Shown: positions 45,356 to 55,744, numbered from the stretch's first letter. The stretch: DNA of 64,000 nucleotides from Vandiemenella viatica (GCA_031002005.1 CM061920.1:44742610-44806609), one strand, 5' to 3'. The notes: generated by a model not told the origin, from the sequence alone. A program made the numbers and translations.

Positions 45356-45394
45356 TTAGATAACACGCTTCATTTGCAGTAAAGTTAAACCACG
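45356..45394 (-). CDS. LYR-motif microprotein, second exon
   Basis: After the acceptor tatatatatttcag (AG at 45396-45395) the exon starts in phase 0 and reads RGLTLLQMKRVI, then TAA at 45358-45356. This matches the C-terminal end of MIEF1 upstream-ORF-type LYR proteins (KGLVFLN...GRII in the human one) and joins without frame change to GAA at 48703-48701. The exon continues past the stop into the MTRFR coding sequence. Confidence 0.8.
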   Translation of the reverse strand, partial: RGLTLLQMKRVI

Positions 45395-45396
45395 CT

Positions 45397-46137
45397 GAAA
45401 TATATATATAAAAATAGTAACTTAACAAACATAGTCAGTAGCACAGATTAACAGATTAGGAAAATCTGTGAGAAAAAGAAGTTGTTTGTAAGTCAGCAGC
45501 ACAGATTTAGAAGAGGTTATTCAGGCTGAAGTCTAAATAACGATACCACAACTTTTTGCCACTTGGAAAATATCACTGCAAATTGTTACCGCTATGCATA
45601 ACGTCAATTTTTTTCCAAGTGTGAGGTGTACAATCACACACTGAGCTACAAATGTCACTGGCAGTATATGCACAGAAAATGTGGGTTTTCTCAGGCGTCT
45701 GAAAATTTACACAATATAGGTATAAAATAATTTTTAATTTTGGTCCAGGAACCATTTCAATTTAATCACAACCACTTGTTTAATCTGTAATTTCGAGTAC
45801 TGCGATATAGAGAATAGACTTAGTTCGATAATATGATAAAAACGCTGATAGAATGTGATTGCTGATATTCTCAATAAACTAGTAACTACCAACAAATATC
45901 TGCAGTTTTCCTAAAAAAATAATATGGTTACAACAGAAGATGCCCAACAATTTTATTATTATTAGACTTTTATGGTCTCATTGTATCACTTTAGTCATTT
46001 TCTTATTTTCTTCCGTTCTTTCCGAATTTCCCAGTATGTTTTCATTCGTTGTAATCTTCTTTGTCTTTCCTCATCTGTAAATTATTTTATTATTAACTAA
46101 AATTTTATCTTTTTGTTTTTGCTTATGACTTTATGTC
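45397..46137. other. Intron 1 of the LYR-MTRFR locus, 3' part
   Basis: No gene. Bases 45737-45775 (ttggtccaggaaccatttca) are a worn piece of the tccaggctg repeat family. Confidence 0.4.
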
Positions 46138-46326
46138 TCTTTGATGTTGAGGTCATTAGAAACAGAAAGGAACTGGGGACAAGGAACAGGAAAGAATTCA
46201 GTTATAGCCTTTTGAAAGGAACCATCCCATCATTTGCCTTAGGTGATTTGGGGAAACCATTGAAAACCCAATAGCTGGAGTGACAGGTATTTGAACCCAC
46301 ATTCTCCTGAATGTGAGGCCAGAATG
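46138..46326 (-). mobile_element. SINE-1 copy, head-truncated
   Basis: Reverse-oriented body with gatgttgaggtcattaga, ggaaccatcccatcatttgc and a B-box end (ttgaacccacattctcctg in reverse). The A-box head and A tail are missing. Confidence 0.8.
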
Positions 46327-46584
46327 GGATTTTTTTATCACAATCTCCAAAATTACAAAATACCGCTGTAAGTTGTGCTCATGGTCAGGTTGAAATGAAG
46401 CCTAGAACCAAACAGTAAAAATTACTGTATACCTAAACTAAATAAATTATCATATTAAATGCATTGTTGACAACTTATGCATTGTGATTTCTTAAATAAA
46501 AAAATCAGTATTTTTCTTAGTAAGTAGCATAGAATAAATAGGCCTTAATTATGTTAACTGATACAAAATACAAGTATTTTGAAA

Positions 46585-46845
46585 AGACCAACCTAGTGGT
46601 GGTGTAATGGTTAGCGTTCTCGCCTCGTATTCGGGAGGATGCCGGTTCGTATCCCCTTCCGGGCATCCAGATTTGGGTTTTCCATGGTTTCCCAAATCAC
46701 TCCAGGCAAATGCCAGAATGCTTCCTTCAAACGGCCATGGCCGAATTCCTTCCCATTCCTTGCCCCCCATCCTTTCCCACCTCTCTAAAGATCTTGCCGT
46801 TAAGAGACATTAAGCAGTAAAAAAAAAAATAAAAAAAAAATGAAA
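46585..46845 (+). mobile_element. SINE-1, full-length tRNA-derived SINE
   Basis: The best copy in the window. The tRNA-like head has A-box tggtgtaatggttagcg and B-box ccggttcgtatcc. The body runs through tttgggttttccatggtttc, ccgaattccttccc and ctctctaaagatcttgccg, and ends in A9-T-A9. Family copies or pieces lie at 1150, 5709, 7616, 10600, 29376 and 46138. Such SINEs are transcribed by RNA polymerase III and moved by a partner LINE; which one is not evident. Confidence 0.9.
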
Positions 46846-47104
46846 AGACTGTGCATTTGGTTTGTTTCTGCCTGAGGAAACCCTTGTTTTCCATGCCAGT
46901 GCCACTGCTGACATTTCTAGCTGTAAGTATGCGATTACATCAATCACAGCAGGTGATGTGATAAGCTGGTGTGCTGAAAAGTTATTGAAGTGATATAGTT
47001 AGTGCAGTAGTTGTAGAATTTTTGCTGGTGCAGTGGTAAGCTATTGTAGGCTACTTAGATATTCATATTGCAATCGAGACTTAAAATGCTATTCACGTGA
47101 ATCT

Positions 47105-47330
47105 TAGTAAGGAGGTTATTGTACAATGTATTTCAGGTGGAATGGACAGTTGAGGCTAAGTAAATAATGTGGCACTGTATCTTTTTAAGGCATTCGACAG
47201 AATTAGATTTGTGAATAAGGTCAAGACCATTGCATTAAACTAGGATATAATTTATTAGTTGGAGAAATTTGAAGAGTCAGAAAAGTCAAAGTTAGCACTG
47301 CAATATCAAAGATTACGGATGTGAGAACAG
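47105..47330 (+). pseudogene. LINE-X copy 8, RT part
   Basis: Worn: gtggcactgtatctttttaa, ggcattcgacagaattag and aataaggtcaagaccattgc match the DLSKAFDRVSHK...NKVKTI segment. It breaks into unrelated satellite-like sequence at about 47330; 48055-48590 may be the other end of the same copy. Confidence 0.6.
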
Positions 47331-47399
47331 GCGAATCAGGCAGTTCTATCATTACCGTGGTGCCAAAATCTGATGATGGATTCTTGTAGAATTTGACGA

Positions 47400-47945
47400 A
47401 ACAAATCGAAAATAGAATAATTTTTTTTTTTTATATCTCTCATGGTTTTCGAGATACAGCATGTTAAAAATCAGTTATATGTATACTTTCTTATGCTTTT
47501 GGTGATGTTTCTTCTAGTCCAAGTCATAGTTCAACCTAAAAACAACCAATAGGAAGAAAATAAAACACCTATAGTGCATTTCCATTGTGTAGATGTAGTG
47601 GTTTTGGTGAAAAAAATTTCTGGTCCAAGCCGGATCTCACCTTAACCTCCTCACTTTTGAGATACAATATCTCAAGAGCTAAGTGAGATATTGAAAAAAT
47701 TAATTCTTTATTTTTGATTTGTCTCCCCGAGTAACATATGAATTCATCAGAGTTTGCTATGGCAAAATTTTTCTTCTGGCCCAGGCTGTATTTCAACCTA
47801 ACCACGTCAATTTTGAGATAAAACATCTGAAGAACTAAGTGAGATATCAAAAAAATTTATTCTTTACTTTCAATTTGTCTCATAAACTTACATAAGAATC
47901 CATCATCAAATTGCGACGTCATAGTTATCAAAGAATCCCCATGTG
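47400..47945. repeat. Tandem repeat T, first array (about 150-bp units)
   Basis: Units carry gagatacaatatctcaagag, taagtgagatat, ttgatttgtct, ttacataagaatccatcatc and ccaggctgtatttcaaccta. About three worn units. The same family forms 49965-50470. Confidence 0.75.
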
Positions 47946-48054
47946 TCAGGTAGTGTAAACATATAGGAAAATAAATGTTTTGTGACTTCCATCCCCTTAG
48001 GTTGAAAAAAGCCCTCATGGCCCTCCTGCAGCCCAGTTTACCTGGGAGGAATGA

Positions 48055-48590
48055 AACCTATTTTATAATCAATCAGTGGAAGGAGAATTGCTCATTGAAG
48101 GAATAAAATGTAAATACCTTAAAATATAAGCCAAACTGAGCAGGGCACATTGGGGAAAAGATAAGGAAAAGGTTCAGAGTACTACATCTGAACCTGGGAA
48201 GTATGGGAGATACAATTCTCATTATTTTTTAAAAAAATATATGTACCCACATTAAGGTGGGAAGTAATGAAGATGGTTAGGGAGCAAAGGAGGGCAACTA
48301 GATTTGTCTGTGATAATTACCAAAGGATGCACTCAAATAGATTTGGGAGTCATTGCAGGATAGATGGCAGGTACAGAGAATTGTGGGCATGTACAAGTTC
48401 TTAATTGGTGATTAGGCCCAAAGGTTCAGAAACAGCATGTGGAAGGGAAGATGATCAATCGCAGGCATAAAGGAGAAGGAAAGTATTTAACTGTAAGTCA
48501 TTTTAAGGTAAAATACATATGAATTAAAAGTAGGTAGGAAGGAAAATCACTACCGGGACATTCCCTCCACTGCAATAAATAATAATTCCA
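48055..48590 (+). pseudogene. LINE-X copy 8, C-terminal part and 3' end
   Basis: agaattgctcattgaaggaa, taaatgtaaataccttaaaa, gagggcaactagatttgtct and the end motif cctccactgcaataaataa match the LINE-X thumb region to 3' UTR. No open frame remains. It lies in intron 1 of the LYR-MTRFR locus. Confidence 0.7.
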
Positions 48591-48700
48591 TAAGGGTTTA
48601 GGGTTTAAACAGTCCCACTAATGACACAGTTCTATCGTCTACTATTACTTTTCTATTACATTAAAATAATCCATCACACTATATTAAAACTGTTACATAC

Positions 48701-48865
48701 TTCATACTGAAATACCAAATCATCATCTTTCAACTTTTTATTGACTTTAAATTCATTGCGAATTCTGTCTGTAAAGTATTTTTTATCAGTTAATTTCAAC
48801 TGTTTCCCGTACTGCAGTAAGTTTCTGTACAATTTTAACACTTCACGCTGTGTTGGTACATTCAT
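48701..48865 (-). CDS. LYR-motif microprotein (MIEF1 upstream-ORF type), first exon
   Basis: Minus strand, ATG at 48865-48863 (A at -3), 55 codons to GAA, then a donor gtatgt at 48700. Residues 7-14 are REVLKLYR (the LYR motif), followed by the conserved Gln-rich turn and TDKKYFTDRIRNEF. That pattern is closer to the MIEF1 upstream-ORF microprotein (RQLRYTDRDFYFASIRREF) than to ISD11/LYRM4. With the 12 residues at 45394-45359 it makes 67 residues; the human microprotein is 70. LYR proteins work in mitochondria with the acyl carrier protein; this subtype is linked to mitoribosome assembly. An in-frame ATG upstream (in SSMVVLSL) is possible but lies outside the homologous region. Confidence 0.85.
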
Positions 48866-49056
48866 AGTTTCAGTCAGAGACAATACTACCATGGAGGAAG
48901 GAATATATGGAGACGAGATAACGCGAGATCCGTGAAACCTCGTGAAAAAACTGTGCCAGTGCGGCGGACATCGTAGGAGTACCAAAACATTGGGCTGTTT
49001 GCACTGTGTCAGCTGCTGAGAATATTTCATTTTCTAATATTCTAAAGTTTTCTATA
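48866..49056. promoter_or_regulatory. Probable bidirectional promoter between LYR-MTRFR and a THAP gene
   Basis: Only 191 bp separate two divergent start codons. The stretch has no TATA box near a useful spacing and holds locally CpG-bearing sequence (gacgagataacgcgagatcc, gtgcggcggacatcg). It includes a 26-bp segment (48891-48916) found again, inverted, at 50593-50618. The promoter role is inferred from geometry. Confidence 0.5.
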
Positions 49057-49127
49057 ATGCCAAGTTGTGATGCATATGGTTGCACAAACAGACGAGATAG
49101 GAAAAAACCTGGAATAGCGTTTTATAA
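49057..49127 (+). CDS. THAP-domain protein, first coding exon
   Basis: ATG at 49057 opens MPSCDAYGCTNRRDRKKPGI and AFYK, the start of a THAP zinc finger: MPSC...YGC with Cys-x4-Cys, then the Asn-Arg and the aromatic-Lys before the first intron. The exon ends after tataa with donor gtaagt at 49128. The second half of the finger (Trp, Cys-x2-His) must lie downstream but was not found. THAP proteins bind DNA; some are domesticated transposases. An in-phase partner such as the hAT-like remnant at 52.6-53.5 kb (a THAP12-like layout) is conceivable but unproven. Confidence 0.75.
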
Positions 49128-49964
49128 GTAAGTTATATTGTAACTATCGTTCTTGAAGTATCTGACAGGCAACCACAACATTAGTGCCATTCGCTATAAA
49201 TTTATTCATTGCTCTCAATAGGATTATATTATTCTCAAATTTTTGTTGGTTTAGTGTAAAAAATTAGCATATGTTACTATTTTGCACCTGAAAAGCTAGC
49301 CTTATTGTAGACAAATGTTGGAAATTTAATTTAAACGGGTCATGTTTACATCGCGACACAGTGAATATGGTATTCTGCATGCATTACTCACGTTTAAGTT
49401 TACACTGAAATTCCACGATGAAATTAATCGTGATAATTTGTGCTGTGCGAACTACTAAACGTGATGAAATAAACTTTGTTGATGGAAATGTAGTTCGCGA
49501 TGCATTTCTTGTGTTTAGATGTGTCTACATAGTTTGGTTTTGTAGCGGCAATATTTATGGAAATGTTGGAAGGTTGAAATGCGGTGTATACCAGAAGAGA
49601 ACAAACAATTTATTTATTATTAGCTGTTAGCTTCTGATTTTTGAATATACTGATTTTTCTAGCAAAATTATATAGGCCACTACCAGTACAATATCTTCTA
49701 AGTAAGCTCAGAAACTATGAGGTTTTATGAAGTATTAATTTTTTTAAAGCTCTAAACATTGACTTATGCTTTTTTTTTAAATTTCAGATATGACTTGTTT
49801 CTGTTTGTAAATATGTCTACAAGCATATTTCTAGATTTTGAAATCTTCCTTGTCAATTACTGAAATAGAATGTGAAAATATAACCTATTTGAACATCAAC
49901 TAAAATTTAAGGACTGTAGAAAAAACAGTTTGTTATTCAAGTTAAAAAGAATTACCTGCTCATT
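49128..49964. other. Presumed intron after the THAP exon
   Basis: AT-rich, no exon or known repeat seen. Confidence 0.4.
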
Positions 49965-50470
49965 AAGTTACGTCCGAATTCATCATCAAATATGGATATG
50001 GCGATAGTTTTTTTCTGGTCCAGGCTGCATTTCAACCTAACCACGTCAATTTTAAGGTACAATATCTCGAGAACTAAGCGAGATATCAAAATTTTTTATT
50101 ATTTACTTTCAGTTTCCCTCATCGAGTTACATAAGAATTCGTCATCAAATTGCGGCTCCACGGTTATCGTTGAATCCCCTCATAACCTAACAACCTCATT
50201 TTTGAGACAGTAGGCCTATATCTCGCGAACTAAGCGAGATATCGAAAAATTCTTTATTTTCGATTTGTATCGTCGTGTTACATAAGAATCTATCACCAAA
50301 TTTGACTTTGTGGACACGTTTCTTCTGAATTTCAACCAGAAACTCCACTCTTTTGAGACAGTATATCTCGAGAACTAAGCACGATATCAAAAAATTTTAT
50401 TCTTCATTTTTTATGTGTCTCGTCGAGTTACATAATAATCCATCATCAAATTGCGGTGCCACGGTTGTCT
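49965..50470. repeat. Tandem repeat T, second array
   Basis: Three to four units of about 150 bp with gttacataagaattcgtcat, caaattgcggctccacggtt, tatctcgagaactaagcgag and atatcaaaaaattttattc. The same family is at 47400-47945, 2.5 kb away across the THAP/LYR promoter. Confidence 0.8.
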
Positions 50471-52014
50471 TATGATTCCCTTGAGGTTTTTGTGCATATT
50501 TCCGTGTTTCTCTGGTCAAGCAATATGGCGGCCTCCCCTCCCCACTTGTCTCCACCCGGTTTCACTCCAGTATGTGGCGAAGGTCCCTTGCGTCGTCTCC
50601 ATATATTCCTTCCTCCATGAATACTACGGGTTTCAGTTACAATTTCTTCAATCACATTATCACTGACTTAACCACATAACCAGTCAATAAAATATCTATA
50701 TTATTTTTGGAAAATATCGATAATTACTTCTGATATATATATATATATTTTTAACAATTTATCGATATTTCGAGAGTTATAAACATACTACAGTACTTGC
50801 CGTTTTCCTGTAGGACTATCCACAGAGGCGGCAGGGGTGGCGAACAGGGCAATTGCCCGTGGCCTCGCACAACAATCCGTGTTGAAAAAATTTTTTATTT
50901 TTTACTATTAGTGATAACATTAAAGTTGGTTAATTGATAGTAAAGTTTATATTAATAAGTATCTATTCAAAATTTCTCATTTAGATTTATTCAGTATCAC
51001 ATTCATATAAACAGTAAGATTAATGGTATCAAAATTAAATAATTTATCACTGAATAATTTTTTTTTTTTTTTTTTTTTTTTTTGTAATTTAGTTGTAAAA
51101 CATAGTCGAAAATTTCATTACTATTTGAATCTCGTGTCTTGCATATTAGAAAACCCACTTGAACGCTCAGTTCTGTTACTTTCATAGTGTTTATGATTTA
51201 TGCTCGAGCAATCCGTGTTTCATTTCGTTCGTCAACTCTTGTCACCTTACGCTGGAAGATCAAGTCACACTTGACCGGCATACTCCGCACCCTTCCTGTG
51301 TCCACACTTGTCCGTAGCTCAGTCGTGTAACGAACTTGTTCCTGCTGTCTCCAGTCTCCTTTAGCGTTTTAATTTTGTTGATTCTCAAAAAGTAAGTTTG
51401 CAGTCACAGTCTATACGTACTTAATAATTTACGAAATTAATAAATTATGTTAAAATATTTTCTTTACCTGACCCATGTTATCACCTCAGTGGTTGATCTT
51501 TTACTTACAAAAATACTTAGTATCCAAACACAGTCTTAACAAACCACCAATAAAAGTTTTTCATACGCTATACTGGACAGAAAGATTCTCGCGTTTCTGA
51601 ACGCAATTGCAGTGAAATGACAAACGTCAATCACTTCGCACTTGACGTGTCTGTTTCGTTTGAGGTTACTTTCAATTTAGTCGACAGTTTTTGTTAATAA
51701 ACAATGAGGTCATTAGGTCAATATATTTTGTGGTCTCAAAGACTTAGTCACAGAGTTTCTTACCAGCTGTGCAATGCACATCTATCGTATCCACCTATTT
51801 TATTCCGATAATCCTGCAAGGAATAGAAGACCTAGAGGTTAACCAAGCAGCGTCCTAGCATCTTCACATTAACAAATCAAAGCTTTGCCAGAAAAAAAGG
51901 CCAATTTTAAGCTGCAACCAGGGATCTACCAACCGCAATCGCACGCCATATCCATCTAAGACATTACATCAAATCTAGAAGTAATGAAATATATATATTA
52001 AAACATAATAAAAA
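50471..52014. other. Mostly unassigned; inverted promoter copy and T run
   Basis: Bases 50593-50618 are the inverted copy of 48891-48916. A perfect 12-bp palindrome gggcaattgccc lies near 50849. A run of 24 T is at 51059-51082. No coding sequence recognised. Confidence 0.4.
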
Positions 52015-52194
52015 TAATCGTAATCTTTTTCTATACAATTTACTTAATTTTTGCTATCCCAAAACATACACCAGAAATAGAGTGCTACATTTGTCATAGC
52101 ATCTGATGGATGATGAAACGAATTTTTACAAATGTTTTAGAATGGCACAATCTACATATTACGATCATCTGATGAACATGGAAGTAAGGATGAA
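52015..52194 (+). pseudogene. PIF/Harbinger nuclease fragment, copy 1
   Basis: Bases 52108-52175 read MDDETNFYKCFRMAQSTYYD then HLMNM. This resembles the N-terminal part of Harbinger nucleases (the FxxYFRMS...FDxLL region). The 180-bp segment recurs at 52397-52573. Confidence 0.5.
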
Positions 52195-52396
52195 GAAAAG
52201 ACACTTTTTTAAGGCATTCAATAACACGGATACATAATTTGGTCTTGAAGAAGTGGAAACTCCATCCATATGCTTCTACACATCCACCAGCCCGACATCG
52301 AACCGCGCCGTCAAAAAGTAAGACAAAAGTCCTGAATGAAGAAAGGCAGGGTTGGAGACAGTTTAAAAAGACTGCTTGAAATTGTAAATTAATCGT

Positions 52397-52573
52397 AATC
52401 GTAATCTTTTTTCTATATAATTTACTTAATTTTCGCTATTCCAAAACACACCAGAAATAGAGTGCTACATTTGTCATAGCATCTGATGGATGATGAAACG
52501 AATTTTTACAAATGTTTTAGAATGGCACAATCTACATATTACGATCATCTGATGAACATGGAAATAAGGATGA
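52397..52573 (+). pseudogene. PIF/Harbinger nuclease fragment, copy 2
   Basis: Near-identical direct copy of 52015-52194 (same MDDETNFYKCFRM reading, a few differences such as gaaataagg for gaagtaagg). Spacing is 380 bp. No catalytic residues of the nuclease remain in either copy. Confidence 0.5.
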
Positions 52574-52619
52574 GCTGATACAATAATGGTAAGTCACTTG
52601 AAGAAATTGTCGACAAAAT

Positions 52620-53545
52620 AGTAAAGAATAAATATTACTCAATTATTTTGATTGTACTTGTAATGTTTCTCGTGTTGAGCAATTGTCAATACAAATTCAA
52701 CTGACCCTGAAGAACATTTTATTGGCTTCTTAGCTGTCGAAAAAAACCACAGCTGATAGTTTCATTAATTATATAATCACAGAGCTAGAACAGCTGGGTA
52801 TATCATTGCAAAATATGCATATGTCAAGGATATGATAATGAAGCTAATATGCATGGATAAAAAAAGTGCTGTTCAGAAACGTTTACTATAAATTAATCTA
52901 CCTGCTTATTTGTTACCCTATGGGAGTCATAGCTGGAATCTCATCCTAGGAGATGCAGTGGGCTATTTTAAAAGCAACTTTTCGCTAAAATCACTTTCTG
53001 AAACTAAATGGGAAAGCAGGGTAGAATCGGTGAACCGAGAGATATATTTGATGCTTTGAGGGATTTAGCAGAAAATAGTAGCGATTGTCAGTTGGTTAGT
53101 GAATGCCACTCTATACAAAAGGAAATAACTTCCTACGAATTTGTAGGTGCTCTCGTCGTATGGTGTGACATATTTGCTGTCATGTATAGCGTAAAAAGAT
53201 TAAAGGAAATTAGTGACTGAACTTTTGAAGCAATGCAGTTTCTTGCAAGAACCTCACACAGCAGGAGATACATCTGATATTGATGTACAAGAATTGTATG
53301 AAGAACTGAATATGTTTATCGGTGTAAAAGAAGAAAATGACGGCGTTATCTCGGTGATGAGATATCTAATAATGTATCCCACTATCAAAGTAGTCCTGAG
53401 AATTATTGCCACCACAACTAAGACGGTTGCGTCGGCATAAAGAAGTTTTCCATGGTTGAAAATTATTAAAGCATATTTGAGGAATTCGATGACACAATAT
53501 CGGTTTTCGGATCTTTCTATTGTTTGAATTGAAATTGACGTAGTT
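52620..53545 (+). pseudogene. hAT-like transposase remnant (ZMYM1/THAP12 type)
   Basis: Blocks of this hAT branch appear in order with several frame changes: LEQLGISLQNMHMS, LPYGSHSWNLILGDAVGYF, SETKWESRVESVNR, then the ORF 53008-53220 with LVSECHSIQKEITSYEFVGA and LVVWCDIF, the ORF 53213-53440 with IKVVLRIIATTTKTVASA, and, past a stop, RSFPWLKIIKAYLRNSMTQY and FSDLSIV. The last is the C-terminal dimerisation domain. ZMYM1 and THAP12 proteins and their transposon relatives share this layout. It is too broken to be a working protein. Confidence 0.7.
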
Positions 53546-53776
53546 CATTAGTTACATTTTTGAGCTTTAATTAAATATTTTAGTCTTCGGGAAAGCTGCA
53601 ATCATCGTTTTTAAATCCCTGCGTATATCTTTCAACGCATTTATGTACTTCATCATTAATAATTTAACGTATTTATGTTTTTTAACTTTCAATAACTCTT
53701 CATATATAATATTTCAAAAGCCAATTTATTTATTTATGACTTTGCATCAGAAATACCTATTTTCGATTCACAAACT

Positions 53777-54277
53777 TTGTACACAGGGCAAGGGAATCGC
53801 AAAGATCTGTCGCGCGGGGTCTCGCAATGGCTAAGGCCGCCGCTGGCGGCAGCCAATGCACTGGTGAAAAGTAGTGTTTTCCCTGGACACACACTGGAAG
53901 CATATATCCCAAGCTACCTGGTCACTAGGAAAGGGATAATTAGGAATATAGAGATTACATTAACAGAGGAAGAGATCTCAGCAGTTATTTGCATTCCAGT
54001 TCAAGTCATCGCAGTAAGAAGATTCTACAAAAATATGGTGGAAAATAGCTCAACCATAAAGAAAGCCCTGCCGGTATGTGCGATCACATTTAAGACACAA
54101 AAAAACCATGAGAATGTAAAAATCCATGGACTTCAATGCCCTGTAGAATCGTTTGTACCATCTGTTCTCCAGTACTTCAAATATTTCGGCTATGGTCACA
54201 ATAGCAAGCAATGTCGCAGCCAAGCACGCTGCAAATTTTGCGGCGGTACTCACGATAGTCATACTTTCTCCATCTAG
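53777..54277 (+). pseudogene. LINE ORF1 (gag-like) fragment with zinc knuckles
   Basis: The 166-codon ORF reads YIPSYLVTRKGIIRNI, VICIPVQVIAVRRFYKNM, then FKYFGYGHNSKQCRSQARCK and FCGGTHDSH. The end is a CCHC-type array as in Jockey-like ORF1, but the first two Cys are Tyr and Phe here (expected CFKCFRYGH). The last knuckle is also incomplete (HTF for HTC). No RT follows. It could be the 5' end of a lost LINE. Confidence 0.75.
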
Positions 54278-54359
54278 TCCCAACCTGTATGTCTGTATTC
54301 CTTTTTTTTACACGCTTTATTTTAGCTTAACCTATATGTATCTATGAATGTAACGGAAT

Positions 54360-54720
54360 TTTACAAATTGACCCACTTACTGATGTCCGAGCTGTTTGAA
54401 ATATCGCACACATATTAAGAACTGGACACAATACAATAATTTCATAGAAATGTCCTGATATTCTCATTACTTTGACAGTAACAACAGAAAAATGGTTGAA
54501 TGTCGTGGAATTTTGCAATTTAATATCAACCAAACTGCAGATGTCCGAATTGTTTGAAATTTTGCTCATAACTAATTACAACACAATAATTTCATAGCTA
54601 TGTATTGATATTCTCATTACTTTGACAGTAACAATAGAAAAAATTTGCACACGTTTTAAGAACCGTTGACAATACAGAAGTCTCTTAGCAACGTCCTGAT
54701 ATTCGCGTTCCTTTGACGCT
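54360..54720. repeat. Repeat U, tandem units of about 170 bp
   Basis: Two to three worn units with gatgtccgagctgtttgaaa, acacatattaagaactg, acaataatttcatagaaatg and tctcattactttgacagtaa. Relatives lie at 55745-56120 and, inverted, at 63735-63900. Confidence 0.75.
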
Positions 54721-54884
54721 AACGTTTCTACAGGCGCCTCGAACAGCTTTCAGTCAAATTCCCAGCGCGCGTTACCACCATTCTTCAATCAAAAAATGTG
54801 CAAATCTACAAGGCAATAGTTCGCTTCCTTCAAGACACAGAACTGAAGATTTGAAGCCTCCAATTAATTAATTTAATTTAATTT

Positions 54885-55600
54885 AATTGCAATGGAGCAC
54901 ACGCTCCGGTGACAATTTCCCTACACACCCATCTTTCCCCTATCCTACACTCACCTACACTTGCCCTCTACAAATTTTAACTTTAAATTCTTTTAACGTT
55001 TTCGGTAGGTTATTCATCATTCCCCTTGGTAACTCATTTCAATCCCTGACACCCTTACCTAAAAAAGAAAATCTTCCCACACCCTTGTGCCTGAAATCGA
55101 GTGCCAGCTTGTGGTCATGGTCATCTTTTCCCTTCCATGAACTACTTTTCATACCTACTGCAATATCTTTCCATGCCTCATCGCCAGTATACGCCCTGTA
55201 CACTCCCATGACCCTCCTCATCCTCCTCCTGTCTTGCAATGAATCCCATTCCAGCTCCTTTATCATATCTGTTCACTGATTGCATTCTTCGATAATTACC
55301 AGAAACAAATCTAGCAGCCCTTCTTTGCACCTTCTACAACTCCTGTATTTGATACTCAAAATGTGGGTCCCATACTACACTACCATATTTGATCAATGGT
55401 CTTACCAAAGTTTTGTAACCCAATTCCTTTACTTCTCTCGTGCATCCACTCATCACTCTCTCCAACAAGTGCAGAATTTTGAAACCTTTTCCTACCACCT
55501 GTCCAATGTGTCCTGCCCAGATATGCTTGTTATCAAATGTAATGTCAAGATATTTACTATTTCAAGTCTTCAGCAAGCAATTTTTACTCTGTAAGAAGAA
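54885..55600 (-). pseudogene. LINE-X copy 9, 5'-truncated
   Basis: Minus strand. It starts at about 55597 in the thumb region (cttgctgaagacttgaaata), continues through QIQELxKVQRRAARF-equivalents, then the clean ORF 55266-55039 (MIKELEWDSLQDRRRMRRVM, LALDFRHKGVGR), and ends with the 3' UTR reverse (caatggagcacacgctccgg at 54890). Flanked on its 3' side by aattaattaatttaattt. Confidence 0.85.
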
Positions 55601-55744
55601 AATAACAAACAATCATTAATGTATAATGCTGGCTAAATGGTCTCAGACCAAATAAATAAATAAATAAAAATAAAAAACTATAGAAAAAATTGTAGTTTAA
55701 AAAACTAAAATCACGTTTTAGTAGTAATGTGAACTGAAAGGTTA

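Noticed and set aside
45357..45366. Earlier GTG/in-frame extension of the MTRFR ORF at 45366
   Set aside because: An in-frame TGA lies just upstream and the exon start belongs to the LYR frame; ATG 45342 is the first usable start.
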